Below are positions 24,938 through 32,965 of a stretch of 64,000 nt of DNA, one piece after another. The position numbers and the translations under genes were made by a program. The notes beneath the pieces were generated by a model. That model saw nothing but the letters and a program-made list of their open reading frames with translations. It did no database searches and had not been told where the DNA came from. Position 1 is the first letter of the stretch. Each line of letters opens with the position of its first letter. Location of the stretch: contig JBGAVW010000008.1 in assembly GCA_044227925.1 (NCBI GenBank), positions 1 to 64,000 on the forward strand. The letters are read 5' to 3'. This stretch comes from JADJLQ01 sp044227925 (lineage in GTDB: Bacteria > Bacteroidota > Bacteroidia > Chitinophagales > Saprospiraceae).

Positions 24938-25348
24938 ATGAATGTAAAAGATCCGGTTTCCTCTATAATGAATTCAAAGCTGATCACTATTTCAGAAGAT
25001 GCTGACCTGGAAAAAATAAAAGAGTTGTTTAATAGTTACAACATCAGTCATCTTCCGGTAGTTGATTATAAAAAATTAAAAGGCCTTATCAGCTTGTCGG
25101 AAGTCTCTTTCCTGATTAATCCTTCGAGGTTTGAGTTGGAAAGTATTGAAGCAGCAATAATGGAAACCGGGTGGATAAAAGCTAAAAATCTAATGCGTAC
25201 CCGGCTGGCAAAACTGGAGCTTGATGATAAAATTGAGGTAGCAATAGATATTTTTTTAAACAATCATTTTCATTGTTTACCGATCGTATCAGGTGAAGAG
25301 CTCGTAGGTATTGTCACACCGAATGATATTTTGCGGGGATTGGTTTAA
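24938..25348 (+). CDS. Two-CBS-domain protein
   Basis: The 136-residue protein consists of two CBS motifs, about residues 1-60 (DPVSSIMNSKLITISEDADL ... HLPVVDYKKLKGLIS) and 75-136 (NLMRTRLAKLELDDK ... HCLPIVSGEELVGIVTPNDILR). Stand-alone CBS pairs bind adenine nucleotides or S-adenosyl ligands and regulate partners in response to energy or stress. There is no attached effector domain. It precedes three small genes of stress-protein character on the same strand, but the 290-bp gap before them argues for separate transcription. Confidence 0.85.
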   Translation: MNVKDPVSSIMNSKLITISEDADLEKIKELFNSYNISHLPVVDYKKLKGLISLSEVSFLINPSRFELESIEAAIMETGWIKAKNLMRTRLAKLELDDKIEVAIDIFLNNHFHCLPIVSGEELVGIVTPNDILRGLV

Positions 25349-25560
25349 TCAACATGATCACATCATTCTATTCGAAAAAATTACCTGTAAAGAATTATAA
25401 TAAAATTTAAATTAATCATACAACCCACCTTATTGTTATTCTCCATTTTTACTCTAAGAAATTAAAATATTACTATCTAAATCCAAAAATAATGGGTTTT
25501 TAATTGGAGACCAGTTACTTTGATTTCCGAATCATTTATCATCTCTTATTTGGAAGTAAA

Positions 25561-25602
25561 AAATAATAAATACGATTTACAAATAATAAATGGGTATCTT
25601 TA
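25561..25602 (+). promoter_or_regulatory. Direct repeats and candidate -7 element upstream of the small basic protein gene
   Basis: AAATAATAAAT occurs at 25561-25571 and 25581-25591, exactly 20 bp (about two helical turns) apart, and TATCTTTA at 25595-25602 is a near match to TAnnTTTG. A perfect short dyad CTGAT-AACG-ATCAG (25610-25623) lies between it and the ATG at 25639. A regulator site is plausible; the AT-rich composition makes chance repeats possible. Confidence 0.35.
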
Positions 25603-25638
25603 CAATTATCTGATAACGATCAGTGTAAATAAAACATA

Positions 25639-25794
25639 ATGACTAAAGGAAAAGGCAATAAAAAGAAAAAAGGTACTGACACAGGGAAAACTGTCTCTGA
25701 TTATCAATCAACCAATAAAAACAACAAAAACAAATCTGCCATAGCTGCCTTCAGTCCTTCAATTCCAGCCGGCTCAGTACGTAGTAAAAAATAA
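25639..25794 (+). CDS. Small Lys/Asn/Ser-rich basic protein (51 aa)
   Basis: This 51-codon frame starts at ATG 25639 and ends with TAA at 25792-25794. It encodes a very basic, disordered-looking protein beginning MTKGKGNKKKKGTDTGKT and ending PAGSVRSKK. It lies 15 bp before the release-factor-like gene, with its own candidate promoter, so an operon is likely. The composition suggests a nucleic-acid- or ribosome-associated role, but no family is recognised and the frame could be non-coding. Confidence 0.55.
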   Translation: MTKGKGNKKKKGTDTGKTVSDYQSTNKNNKNKSAIAAFSPSIPAGSVRSKK

Positions 25795-25809
25795 TCAAAA
25801 CAATACCCA

Positions 25810-26166
25810 ATGGCAATCCGTAAAAAAATTGGAGTATGGATGAATCATACTCATGCGCATATCAAAGCCTATACCAATATGTATTTGGACAAAGCAGAAT
25901 CAACCGATAGAGAGCACAAACATATGGGTGAAAGCAATATGCATCATAATGAAACTAAAGAGCAATCCGAATTTTACAATCTTATAGGAAAGGAAATCCT
26001 GGACTACAATGATATACTAATATTTGGCCCTAATGATGCAAAAACAGAACTATACAATCACCTCAAAGCCGATTCGAAGTTTGAAGATGTCAATATTGAA
26101 TTGAAAAACGCAGGCAAACTTTCAGATGTACAGGAAAGAGCTGTAATTAAAGCCCATTTCAAATAA
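25810..26166 (+). CDS. Release-factor-like (baeRF/eRF1 domain-type) small protein
   Basis: The 118-residue protein has the pattern KIGVWMNHTHAHIKAY at the N terminus and LIFGPNDAKTELYNHLKADSKF in the C-terminal half. Both recur in small Bacteroidota proteins that look like the eRF1 domain 3 / 'host attachment' fold. The middle is His/Asn-rich (HKHMGESNMHHNETKEQ). Proteins of this fold are suspected to act on ribosomes under stress. The assignment rests on remembered family patterns, not on a search. It follows the 51-residue basic gene by 15 bp and precedes the CsbD-like gene by 48 bp. Confidence 0.5.
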   Translation: MAIRKKIGVWMNHTHAHIKAYTNMYLDKAESTDREHKHMGESNMHHNETKEQSEFYNLIGKEILDYNDILIFGPNDAKTELYNHLKADSKFEDVNIELKNAGKLSDVQERAVIKAHFK

Positions 26167-26214
26167 ACAACCGTCTATAATCAAACAACGTTATTTTCAA
26201 CTTTAATTTACGAT

Positions 26215-26400
26215 ATGGAGCCGCAAACAATAAAAATGACCTGGGAAGAGCAAAAAGTAAAATTAAAATTAAAGTTTACTGAATTGGAAGATCATGACTT
26301 TAAGTTCGACATGGGTAAAAAAGGATTAATGTATACTAAATTGCAGGCAAAGTTGGGTATGAGCAGAGATGAATTGCACAAAATGATTGCCGCTTTATAG
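26215..26400 (+). CDS. CsbD-like small helical protein
   Basis: The 61-residue protein has the CsbD-type layout: MTWEEQKVKLKLKF, an acidic turn (TELEDHDFKF), and a C-terminal helix KLQAKLGMSRDELHKMI. CsbD-family proteins are general stress proteins of unknown mechanism, abundant in stressed cells. The similarity is to the family pattern only. It is the last gene of the small plus-strand cluster and converges with the GH3-family gene. Confidence 0.55.
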   Translation: MEPQTIKMTWEEQKVKLKLKFTELEDHDFKFDMGKKGLMYTKLQAKLGMSRDELHKMIAAL

Positions 26401-26443
26401 TCATATCAAGTTTCGCTGAACTAAATAACTTATGTTATGGCAT

Positions 26444-27946
26444 TTAGCTTATATATTTTACCAGTCCATCAGCAATCATCCTGTCATTCCTTAGATGTGG
26501 TACTTTATTCTGACCACCTAACTTCCCTATATCACGCATAAAATTTCTGAATGCATCTTGCTGCAGGCAATTTAATTTAAGTGGCTTTAGAATATGACCG
26601 GATATCAAATCTTTGTAATAAATATTTTGATTGGTCATGGCCAAATCCAGGTCTGCTGCAAAGGATTCCAGATCTTCAGGGGCTTGTAAAAACTCCACAA
26701 ACCACTCGTGATAAGGTTTTCCGGATTGTTCAGGGTTTACCTGCGGGGCCACAGTATATTCAGACACGGTAGAAGCATGCCTGGCACATGTGGCTAATAA
26801 TGCCGATTCAATTTCTTTCTCGATCACATGCTCACCAAATGCTGAGATAAATTGACTAACCCTGCCATTAATTACAAATAAATAAGGAGACAGTGATATA
26901 AATTCAATAGTATCTCCGATATTATAACACCACATACCTGCATTGGTGCTCAACAATACTGCATAAGTCTCCCCTGTTTTTACTTCAGCCAGACCAAGTC
27001 TTCTTGGCTTATCTTTTTTCAATTCGTCCAAGGTTACAAATTCAAAAAATATACCCGCATTCGTATTTAAAATCAAAGCAGGACTACCCGGAGTATACTG
27101 AAATCCAATGAATCCCTCCGATGCAGGATAGGTATCTACCCGGGGCATGTCTTCACCAAATAGTCTGTCGTAATGTATTTTATATGGAGCAAAATTGACT
27201 CCACCACTCACCAGCATTTTAAGATTTGGAAATACTTCCTTGATGTTTTTTTTCCCTGTACGGTCCAATATTTTTTCGGCAAACATCTGCACCCAGGGTG
27301 GTATACCTGAAATCAACCTCAGATCCTGCCCAATGCATTCTTCTATTATTTTTTCTACTTTAGTATCCCAATCTTCTAAACAATTAGTTTTAAAACTGGG
27401 CAGTTGACTTCGCTTGAACAAGGAAGGTATATGAAGGTTTACCAACCCGGACAATCTACCGGTCGGTATACCGCCAACCACCGAGGTTTCAGGACTTCCG
27501 GATAAAAAAATGAGCTTGCCATCGAGATAGCTAAAATCATTAATCAAGGCCGCATAGTTAAAGACAGCATTGCGAGCGCTTGAAAAATGATACGGCATAC
27601 TCTCTTTACTTATTGGTATGTATTTCACTCCTGAAGTAGTACCTGATGTTTTTGCAAAATACAACGGTTTGCCGGGCCAGATAATATCTACCTTACCTTC
27701 TTTTATCTCCTGTATATAATGCTTAAACTCTTCGTAATCACGAATCGGCACAAATTTTTGAAAATCTGCAAAAGAATGAATTTGATTAAAATGATGATCT
27801 ACTCCAAACTTTGTATTCTTTGCAGAATGAATTAACTTATGAAATAGTATTTCCTGGTCAGACAGTGCATTGTTAGCCATTTTTTTAACCTGTCCGGAAA
27901 TGTATTTACCTACTGGTTTTGCAAGAATAGAGACAATGCCTGTCAT
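26444..27946 (-). CDS. GH3 auxin-responsive promoter family protein (acyl-adenylate/amide synthetase fold)
   Basis: The 500-residue protein matches the bacterial GH3 family. It contains AKTSGTTSGVKYIPISKE, the nucleotide-binding loop typical of adenylating enzymes, then MLVSGGVNFAPYK, TYPASEGFIGFQ and YNIGDTIEF. Plant GH3 enzymes join amino acids to acyl hormones through an acyl-adenylate; the bacterial substrates are unknown. It begins 12 bp downstream of thrS and is probably co-transcribed with it. Confidence 0.85.
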   Translation of the reverse strand: MTGIVSILAKPVGKYISGQVKKMANNALSDQEILFHKLIHSAKNTKFGVDHHFNQIHSFADFQKFVPIRDYEEFKHYIQEIKEGKVDIIWPGKPLYFAKTSGTTSGVKYIPISKESMPYHFSSARNAVFNYAALINDFSYLDGKLIFLSGSPETSVVGGIPTGRLSGLVNLHIPSLFKRSQLPSFKTNCLEDWDTKVEKIIEECIGQDLRLISGIPPWVQMFAEKILDRTGKKNIKEVFPNLKMLVSGGVNFAPYKIHYDRLFGEDMPRVDTYPASEGFIGFQYTPGSPALILNTNAGIFFEFVTLDELKKDKPRRLGLAEVKTGETYAVLLSTNAGMWCYNIGDTIEFISLSPYLFVINGRVSQFISAFGEHVIEKEIESALLATCARHASTVSEYTVAPQVNPEQSGKPYHEWFVEFLQAPEDLESFAADLDLAMTNQNIYYKDLISGHILKPLKLNCLQQDAFRNFMRDIGKLGGQNKVPHLRNDRMIADGLVKYIS

Positions 27947-27958
27947 TGTTTAAATATT

Positions 27959-29890
27959 TTATGCTGTCTGTGCCTCAATCAATTCCCTGGTATTCTTCAC
28001 AAAATCATCCAATAATACCGATCCCTGATCCCCTTTTCCATGTTCTCTGACTGAAACTTTATTTTCAGTACTTTCTTTTTCTCCTATAATGAGCATGATA
28101 GGGATCTTTTGAGTTTCTGCATCTCTTATTTTCCTGCCTATCTTTTCACTGCGCTCATCAATATGGGCTCTGATATCTGCCTGAAGTAAAACAGCGCACA
28201 CCTCTTTTGCATAGTCATTGTATTTATCAGATATTGGCAGCACGATCACCTGTTTTGGAGATAACCAAAGGGGAAAATTACCGGCATAATGTTCGATTAA
28301 AAATCCAATAAACCGTTCATGGGTGCCCAGTGGGGCACGATGGATGCATATTGGGGTCTTCATGGTATTATCACTATCACGGTAAGTAAGACCAAATCTT
28401 GCAGGCACTGCAAAATCCACCTGATTGGTAGCTAAAGTAAATTCCCTTCCGATGGCGGACCAAACCTGCACATCTATTTTGGGGCCATAAAATGCACCTT
28501 CGTCAGGAACTTCTACATACGGAATGTTGGATTCAATCAATACTTTTCGGACCATATCCTCTGTTTTAAGCCAAAGATCCGGTTGGTCTACATATTTTTT
28601 TCCGAGTTTTTCAACACTATGTGTACTGAACCTCATCACATACTTTTCTATTCCAAAAATTTTGAAATACTTCAGATACATATCATTTACCGCTCTGAAT
28701 TCAGCAGCAAACTGCTCTTCCGTACAATAGATATGAGCATCATTCATATTAAGTGATCGAACTCGCATAAGTCCGAATAACTCCCCGGATTGTTCATATC
28801 TATAACAGGTGCCATATTCGGCCAATCGGATAGGCAGGTCACGATAGCTTGCGTTAAGACTGCCAAAAATTTTATGATGGTGTGGGCAGTTCATGGCTTT
28901 CAGGTAATACTTTTCTCCATCCATTTCCATGGGGGGAAACATACTCTCTGCATAATAAGGCAAATGTCCACTAGTGAGATACATGCTCTCTTTTGCCAGA
29001 TGCGGTGTTTTAACACGTTTATATCCAGCTTTCAGTTCTGTCTTCTTAGCTAGCTTTTCAAGCTCTTCAATTAGAATGGTCCCATTGGGTAACCAAAGTG
29101 CCAGACCAGGTCCGACATCATCATCAAAAATAAATATATCCAGTTCCTTACCCAGTTTTCTATGATCTCTTTTTTTTGCCTCTTCAATCATGGTCAGGTA
29201 TTCTTCCAACTCTTTTTGTTTTGGAAAAGTAATACCATATAATCTGGTCAATTGTTTATTTTTTTCGTCCCCTTTCCAGTAGGCTCCTGCTATAGCGGTA
29301 AGTTTTGCAGCTTTGATAAAACCTGTATTGGGAATGTGGGGCCCCCGGCACAGATCCGTAAAATTACCTTGAGTATAAAAAGAGATCGTCCCATCTTCCA
29401 GGTTTTGAAGCAAATCCAATTTGTATTCATCTCCTTTTTCACTGAAAAACTGAATAGCTTCTTTTTTGGGCATTTCTTTCCTAATATAGGCGTTGTTTTT
29501 ACGGGCCAACTCCAACATTTTTTCTTCTATTTTTTTAAAATCATCACTGGAAATCTGATGATCGCCCATGTCTACATCATAATAAAATCCATTATCTACA
29601 GGAGGACCTACCCAGAATTTAATACCAGGATAAAAATGTTCCAGTGCCTCAGCCATAAGGTGAGCTGATGAATGCCACATCGTGCTCTTACCTTCTTTAC
29701 TGTCCCAGGTCAACAATTCTATTTTAGAATCAATGGTAATCGGCCTTGAAAGGTCCTTTACCTCACCATTTACCTTGATTGCCAAAACATTACGTGCTAA
29801 TCCTTCAGAAATTGATTTAGCAATTTCTATCCCTGTTGTGCCTGATTCATAAGAGCGAATGGCGCCATCCGGCAAAGTAATATTAATCAT
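27959..29890 (-). CDS. thrS: Threonyl-tRNA synthetase
   Basis: The 643-residue class II synthetase has all four parts: N-terminal TGS domain (residues 1-60), editing/SAD domain with TMWHSSAHLMAEAL (about 70-80) and DLCRGPHIPNT, the catalytic core with the zinc/threonine site KAMNCPHHHKIFG and motif 2 region CYRYEQSGELFGLMRVR, and a C-terminal anticodon-binding domain. It charges tRNA-Thr. Size is normal (about 640). Minus-strand TACATTTG (29909-29902) just upstream is a possible -7 element that would leave a leader of only about 8 nt. Confidence 0.96.
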   Translation of the reverse strand: MINITLPDGAIRSYESGTTGIEIAKSISEGLARNVLAIKVNGEVKDLSRPITIDSKIELLTWDSKEGKSTMWHSSAHLMAEALEHFYPGIKFWVGPPVDNGFYYDVDMGDHQISSDDFKKIEEKMLELARKNNAYIRKEMPKKEAIQFFSEKGDEYKLDLLQNLEDGTISFYTQGNFTDLCRGPHIPNTGFIKAAKLTAIAGAYWKGDEKNKQLTRLYGITFPKQKELEEYLTMIEEAKKRDHRKLGKELDIFIFDDDVGPGLALWLPNGTILIEELEKLAKKTELKAGYKRVKTPHLAKESMYLTSGHLPYYAESMFPPMEMDGEKYYLKAMNCPHHHKIFGSLNASYRDLPIRLAEYGTCYRYEQSGELFGLMRVRSLNMNDAHIYCTEEQFAAEFRAVNDMYLKYFKIFGIEKYVMRFSTHSVEKLGKKYVDQPDLWLKTEDMVRKVLIESNIPYVEVPDEGAFYGPKIDVQVWSAIGREFTLATNQVDFAVPARFGLTYRDSDNTMKTPICIHRAPLGTHERFIGFLIEHYAGNFPLWLSPKQVIVLPISDKYNDYAKEVCAVLLQADIRAHIDERSEKIGRKIRDAETQKIPIMLIIGEKESTENKVSVREHGKGDQGSVLLDDFVKNTRELIEAQTA

Positions 29891-30123
29891 AATTTAGGGT
29901 ACAAATGTAGGCATTTGTTTTGGGAAGATTCCGGAGATAAATATCAAAAAAATGACATGTAAATAATCAAACGCTTTATATTCAAGCGTCAAGTCTTACT
30001 ACCATAGGAATATAACCGGCCATAAAAATGACTCAATTTGAATTCTTAAAACATACCACAGCAATTAACTCAATAAAATGATTCTGCAGCCTCGACATTT
30101 ACGTATTTTGAAATGTCCATGTT

Positions 30124-30324
30124 CTATTCTAATTCAAATGACAATTTAGCATTGATCCGGTACTCTTTAATCTTTCCATTCTCAATCGTCACTCCTAAAT
30201 TTTGAATATTAGCAGATTTAATATTGCGCAAGGATTTGCTTGCTTTAGCGATTGCTTGCTCAGTTGCATCCGACCATGATTTGGTGGAATTTGCCAGTAT
30301 TTCAATAACCTTAACTGTTGCCAT
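30124..30324 (-). CDS. Dodecin-like protein, downstream copy
   Basis: The 66-residue protein has the beta-alpha-beta-beta plan of dodecins (KVIEILANSTKSWSDA; a helix ending ASKSLRNI; GKIKEYRI; a final strand ending FELE). Dodecins form hollow 12-mers that store flavin or CoA. The Trp that sandwiches flavin in characterised dodecins (in a DWFEV-like segment) is replaced by Ser37 here, in IKSANIQN. It lies 2 bp downstream of the other copy, and the two differ at about half the positions. Confidence 0.85.
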   Translation of the reverse strand: MATVKVIEILANSTKSWSDATEQAIAKASKSLRNIKSANIQNLGVTIENGKIKEYRINAKLSFELE

Positions 30325-30326
30325 AG

Positions 30327-30527
30327 TTATTCTAATTCAAATGTTAGAGAAAGATTTACACGGAATTCTTTGATTTTTCCTTTGTCTACTGCAACACTCA
30401 TATTATTTACATTTACTGAACGAATGTTTTTCAATGTTTTGTCAGCTTTTTTTACAGCTTTTTCAATTGCATCTTCAAAACTTTTAGGTGAGTTTGACAA
30501 CACTTCGATTACTTTTAGGATAGCCAT
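30327..30527 (-). CDS. Dodecin-like protein, upstream copy
   Basis: This 66-residue paralogue of the neighbouring dodecin has the same length and fold pattern (KVIEVLSNSPKSFEDA; NIRSVNVNN; GKIKEFRV; SLTFELE). Ser37 again occupies the place of the flavin-stacking Trp. Two adjacent copies suggest a hetero-oligomeric shell or subfunctionalised rings. This copy is translated first. Confidence 0.87.
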   Translation of the reverse strand: MAILKVIEVLSNSPKSFEDAIEKAVKKADKTLKNIRSVNVNNMSVAVDKGKIKEFRVNLSLTFELE

Positions 30528-30637
30528 ATGTATAATTATTTTTAATAAAGGTACGGGAATTCCACATTTGCCATTCTATTAAAATCAAAAATGATTTACC
30601 CTCAATATCCTAACAAAATAAGGCAGGCCCTATGTTT

Positions 30638-31213
30638 TTATGACCTGGAGGCCAATTTTATATTTTCAAATATCTCTTTTTCCCAACCGGGTAGGTAGCC
30701 CCTTTTTTGCCAGACCAATTTCCCCTTTTTATTAAAAATGAAAGTCTGGGGTAATCCATTTAGACTTCCCGGTAAAATGCCTTTGAATGTCCTGTTAAAG
30801 TCCCAATATGAATTAAAAGGCCATTGTTCGCTATTAACCCTTTGTATAAAGGCAGGATAGTTTACATCCCTGTCTTCAGACATAGCAACAAGGTTAAATG
30901 GCACCTCTCTCTGCCAAGAGCTATAATTTTGTTTTATAGACTCCAATTCCCGTGAACAAGGATTGCATGTAGTGAGCCAAAACATCATTACGGTAGGTTT
31001 GCCATTTTTTTCTAAAATAGCAGTGGTACTAATATCATTTTGATCTTTATCTTTTACAGTTACATCAAATGGAAATTCACTTGATATGGTAGGAGGATCT
31101 GAAACCAATGTAGCCATCTGTGTTAATGGTGCGGTAGAGAGGTCCCCGGTCAAATTTTTATTTTTACAGAAGACCAAAAAACAAACTGAAATGAATAGAA
31201 AAAAATGTTTCAT
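30638..31213 (-). CDS. TlpA-like thioredoxin-fold lipoprotein
   Basis: The 191-residue protein starts with a lipoprotein signal (LVFC lipobox, Cys about 16). A TlpA/redoxin domain follows with the active site CNPC in MMFWLTTCNPCSRELE (about residues 80-95) and a late cis-Pro segment LNGLPQTFIFNKKGKLV. The function is probably periplasmic thiol-disulfide exchange. It is the second gene after the TPR lipoprotein on the minus strand, 133 bp downstream, and a shared transcript is possible. Confidence 0.85.
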   Translation of the reverse strand: MKHFFLFISVCFLVFCKNKNLTGDLSTAPLTQMATLVSDPPTISSEFPFDVTVKDKDQNDISTTAILEKNGKPTVMMFWLTTCNPCSRELESIKQNYSSWQREVPFNLVAMSEDRDVNYPAFIQRVNSEQWPFNSYWDFNRTFKGILPGSLNGLPQTFIFNKKGKLVWQKRGYLPGWEKEIFENIKLASRS

Positions 31214-31346
31214 ATCCCAAGGGAAAAATGTAAAATTAATTTAATTATTTGTAATATTTCAGTCTATCAAGTAGTCTCTTAAAAGCATCTTTTTCATTCG
31301 CTTTGCAATTAGTGCATGTAGTAATACTCAATACCTGCATGGAATA

Positions 31347-32327
31347 TTATTTTAATTGTGTCAATGCTTGGATATAGTCTTTATTTTCAGGATTCAACCT
31401 GATTGCTATTTGATAGTCTGTCTTAGCCCCCTCCAGATCATTGATTGCTTCTTTTACTGTACCCCTTCTAAAATAAAATAATGCATTCGAGGGGTCCCTT
31501 TCGCAAGCAATTGTAAAATGATCTAAGGCTTTTGAAAATGAATCTATACTGAAATACACTATCCCTGCGTTGATGATGGCATCTATATAGGATGGATCCA
31601 ATGAAATAATTTTCTCGTAACAGGATATGGCTTTTAATGGGTCCTGATCCTGATAAAAATCAGCTATAGCATGAAGGGTTTGAATAGAATTTGTGTCGAT
31701 GTTGTACGCATTTGTAAGGCAGCGGGTAGCATAAACCTGATCTTTAAATTTATTCAATTGCGCAAGCAATAACCAAGCGTCTGCCATTTTATCATCATAC
31801 GTTGTAGCTTTTTGTAAACTCAAAATGGCATTGGCTGTATCTTTCAAATCCCTGTAATTTAACCCGATCATCAGGTATCCCTCTGCATGTAATGGATCCA
31901 CTGACAAAACCTGGAGTGTGGTTTTTATTGATTCATCATATTGTTTGAGTATATTTTGGTATTCAGCCAGTTTTAGCAACGTTTGGATCCTGCCGGGAAA
32001 TACTCGGGCGGCCTCTTTCATCGTATTTAATGCTTCAAAAGATTGATTATTATCCAGCAAAGCATCCGCCAATAAATGATAATAAAGAGCATTCAGCGAG
32101 TCTAATTGAATAGCATATTTAAGATCGGTAATTGCTTCATCAAAATGAGCTAAATTATAATTTCTTTCGGCCCGTATGAAATACAAACTATCGACAGTAG
32201 GATTACGAGCTATCCGTTCCGTTATTTCACTCAGACCTGCATCAATAATTGGATTGATTTCGGGTTCATTTTTGCATGAAATAAAAATTATAAAACACAA
32301 ATACCAAAGAATCTTTCTGTACCCCAT
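31347..32327 (-). CDS. TPR-repeat lipoprotein
   Basis: The 326-residue protein has a lipoprotein signal (FISC lipobox, Cys about 19) and about eight tetratricopeptide repeats covering residues 35-325, for example LRHAIQLDSLNALYYHLLA-like units, YLMIGLNYRDLKDTANAILS and ALFYFRRGTVKEAINDLEG. It is a protein-interaction scaffold at the inner or outer membrane; the partner is unknown. Its promoter region reaches into the divergent DinB-family gene. Confidence 0.85.
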   Translation of the reverse strand: MGYRKILWYLCFIIFISCKNEPEINPIIDAGLSEITERIARNPTVDSLYFIRAERNYNLAHFDEAITDLKYAIQLDSLNALYYHLLADALLDNNQSFEALNTMKEAARVFPGRIQTLLKLAEYQNILKQYDESIKTTLQVLSVDPLHAEGYLMIGLNYRDLKDTANAILSLQKATTYDDKMADAWLLLAQLNKFKDQVYATRCLTNAYNIDTNSIQTLHAIADFYQDQDPLKAISCYEKIISLDPSYIDAIINAGIVYFSIDSFSKALDHFTIACERDPSNALFYFRRGTVKEAINDLEGAKTDYQIAIRLNPENKDYIQALTQLK

Positions 32328-32353
32328 TGAATAAAAATTCTGCTATTTTAGTG

Positions 32354-32386
32354 CAAAAATAAGGAATATGAATTGGAGACGACCAA
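32354..32386 (-). promoter_or_regulatory. Candidate promoter of the TPR lipoprotein gene
   Basis: On the minus strand TATTTTTG (32361-32354) matches TAnnTTTG and a TTG (32386-32384) lies 22 bp upstream. Transcription would start near 32350, about 23 nt before the ATG. The upstream part overlaps the first codons of the divergent DinB-family gene. Confidence 0.5.
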
Positions 32387-32889
32387 TGGAGCATGAATGT
32401 GCTGGTTATTTTACCCGCTATACCATGTATGTTCATGAAGATAATGCCCTTGAAGTATTAAAAGCAAGTAAATACAATTCTATAAGACTAATGAGTACCC
32501 TATCCCTTACTGATTGGGACCATAGGTATGCAGATGGTAAATGGTCCGTAAAAGAAGTTTGGGTACATATTTTGGACACGGAAAGAATTTTTGCTTATCG
32601 CATGTTGAGAATTGGAAGAGGAGATCAAACTCCGTTGCCTGGATTTGAACAGGATGAATACATAATCCCATCTGAGGCAAATCACAGGACTGTTGCCAGT
32701 ATAATTTCCGAGTATGAGGCTGTGCGAAACAATACCATTTCTTTAATTGAAAACTTACCGGTCTCCGCTTTTGACCGAATGGGTACTGCCAGTGAGAACC
32801 CAATCAGTTGCAGGGCATTCGCATTTATAATTGCGGGGCATGAATTACACCATCTTAAAGTATTGAGGGAAAATTATAAAATTAGCTAA
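32368..32889 (+). CDS. DinB-family putative metal-dependent protein
   Basis: The 173-residue four-helix protein has DinB/YfiT-type motifs: YADGKWSVKEVWVHILDTE with the first His, RGDQTPLPGFEQDEY, and IIAGHELHHLKVLRE with the other two His ligands near the C terminus. Family members bind a divalent metal and some are thiol transferases or hydrolases; the reaction here is not known. It is a single gene divergent from the TPR lipoprotein gene. Confidence 0.85.
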   Translation: MNWRRPMEHECAGYFTRYTMYVHEDNALEVLKASKYNSIRLMSTLSLTDWDHRYADGKWSVKEVWVHILDTERIFAYRMLRIGRGDQTPLPGFEQDEYIIPSEANHRTVASIISEYEAVRNNTISLIENLPVSAFDRMGTASENPISCRAFAFIIAGHELHHLKVLRENYKIS

Positions 32890-32965
32890 TTTGGATCGGA
32901 TTATACCCGTTTGCTGGACCCGCGTTCTAATACATATGCCAAATGAATTGCATTTTTGAGTGCTT

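Noticed and set aside
29969..29989. ACGCTT / AAGCGT inverted repeat upstream of thrS
   Set aside because: Short stem without a T tract and without a leader gene or T-box-like elements; not called as regulatory.
30087..30118. GACATTT / AAATGTC hairpin after the dodecin genes
   Set aside because: No T run on either strand, so not called as a terminator.
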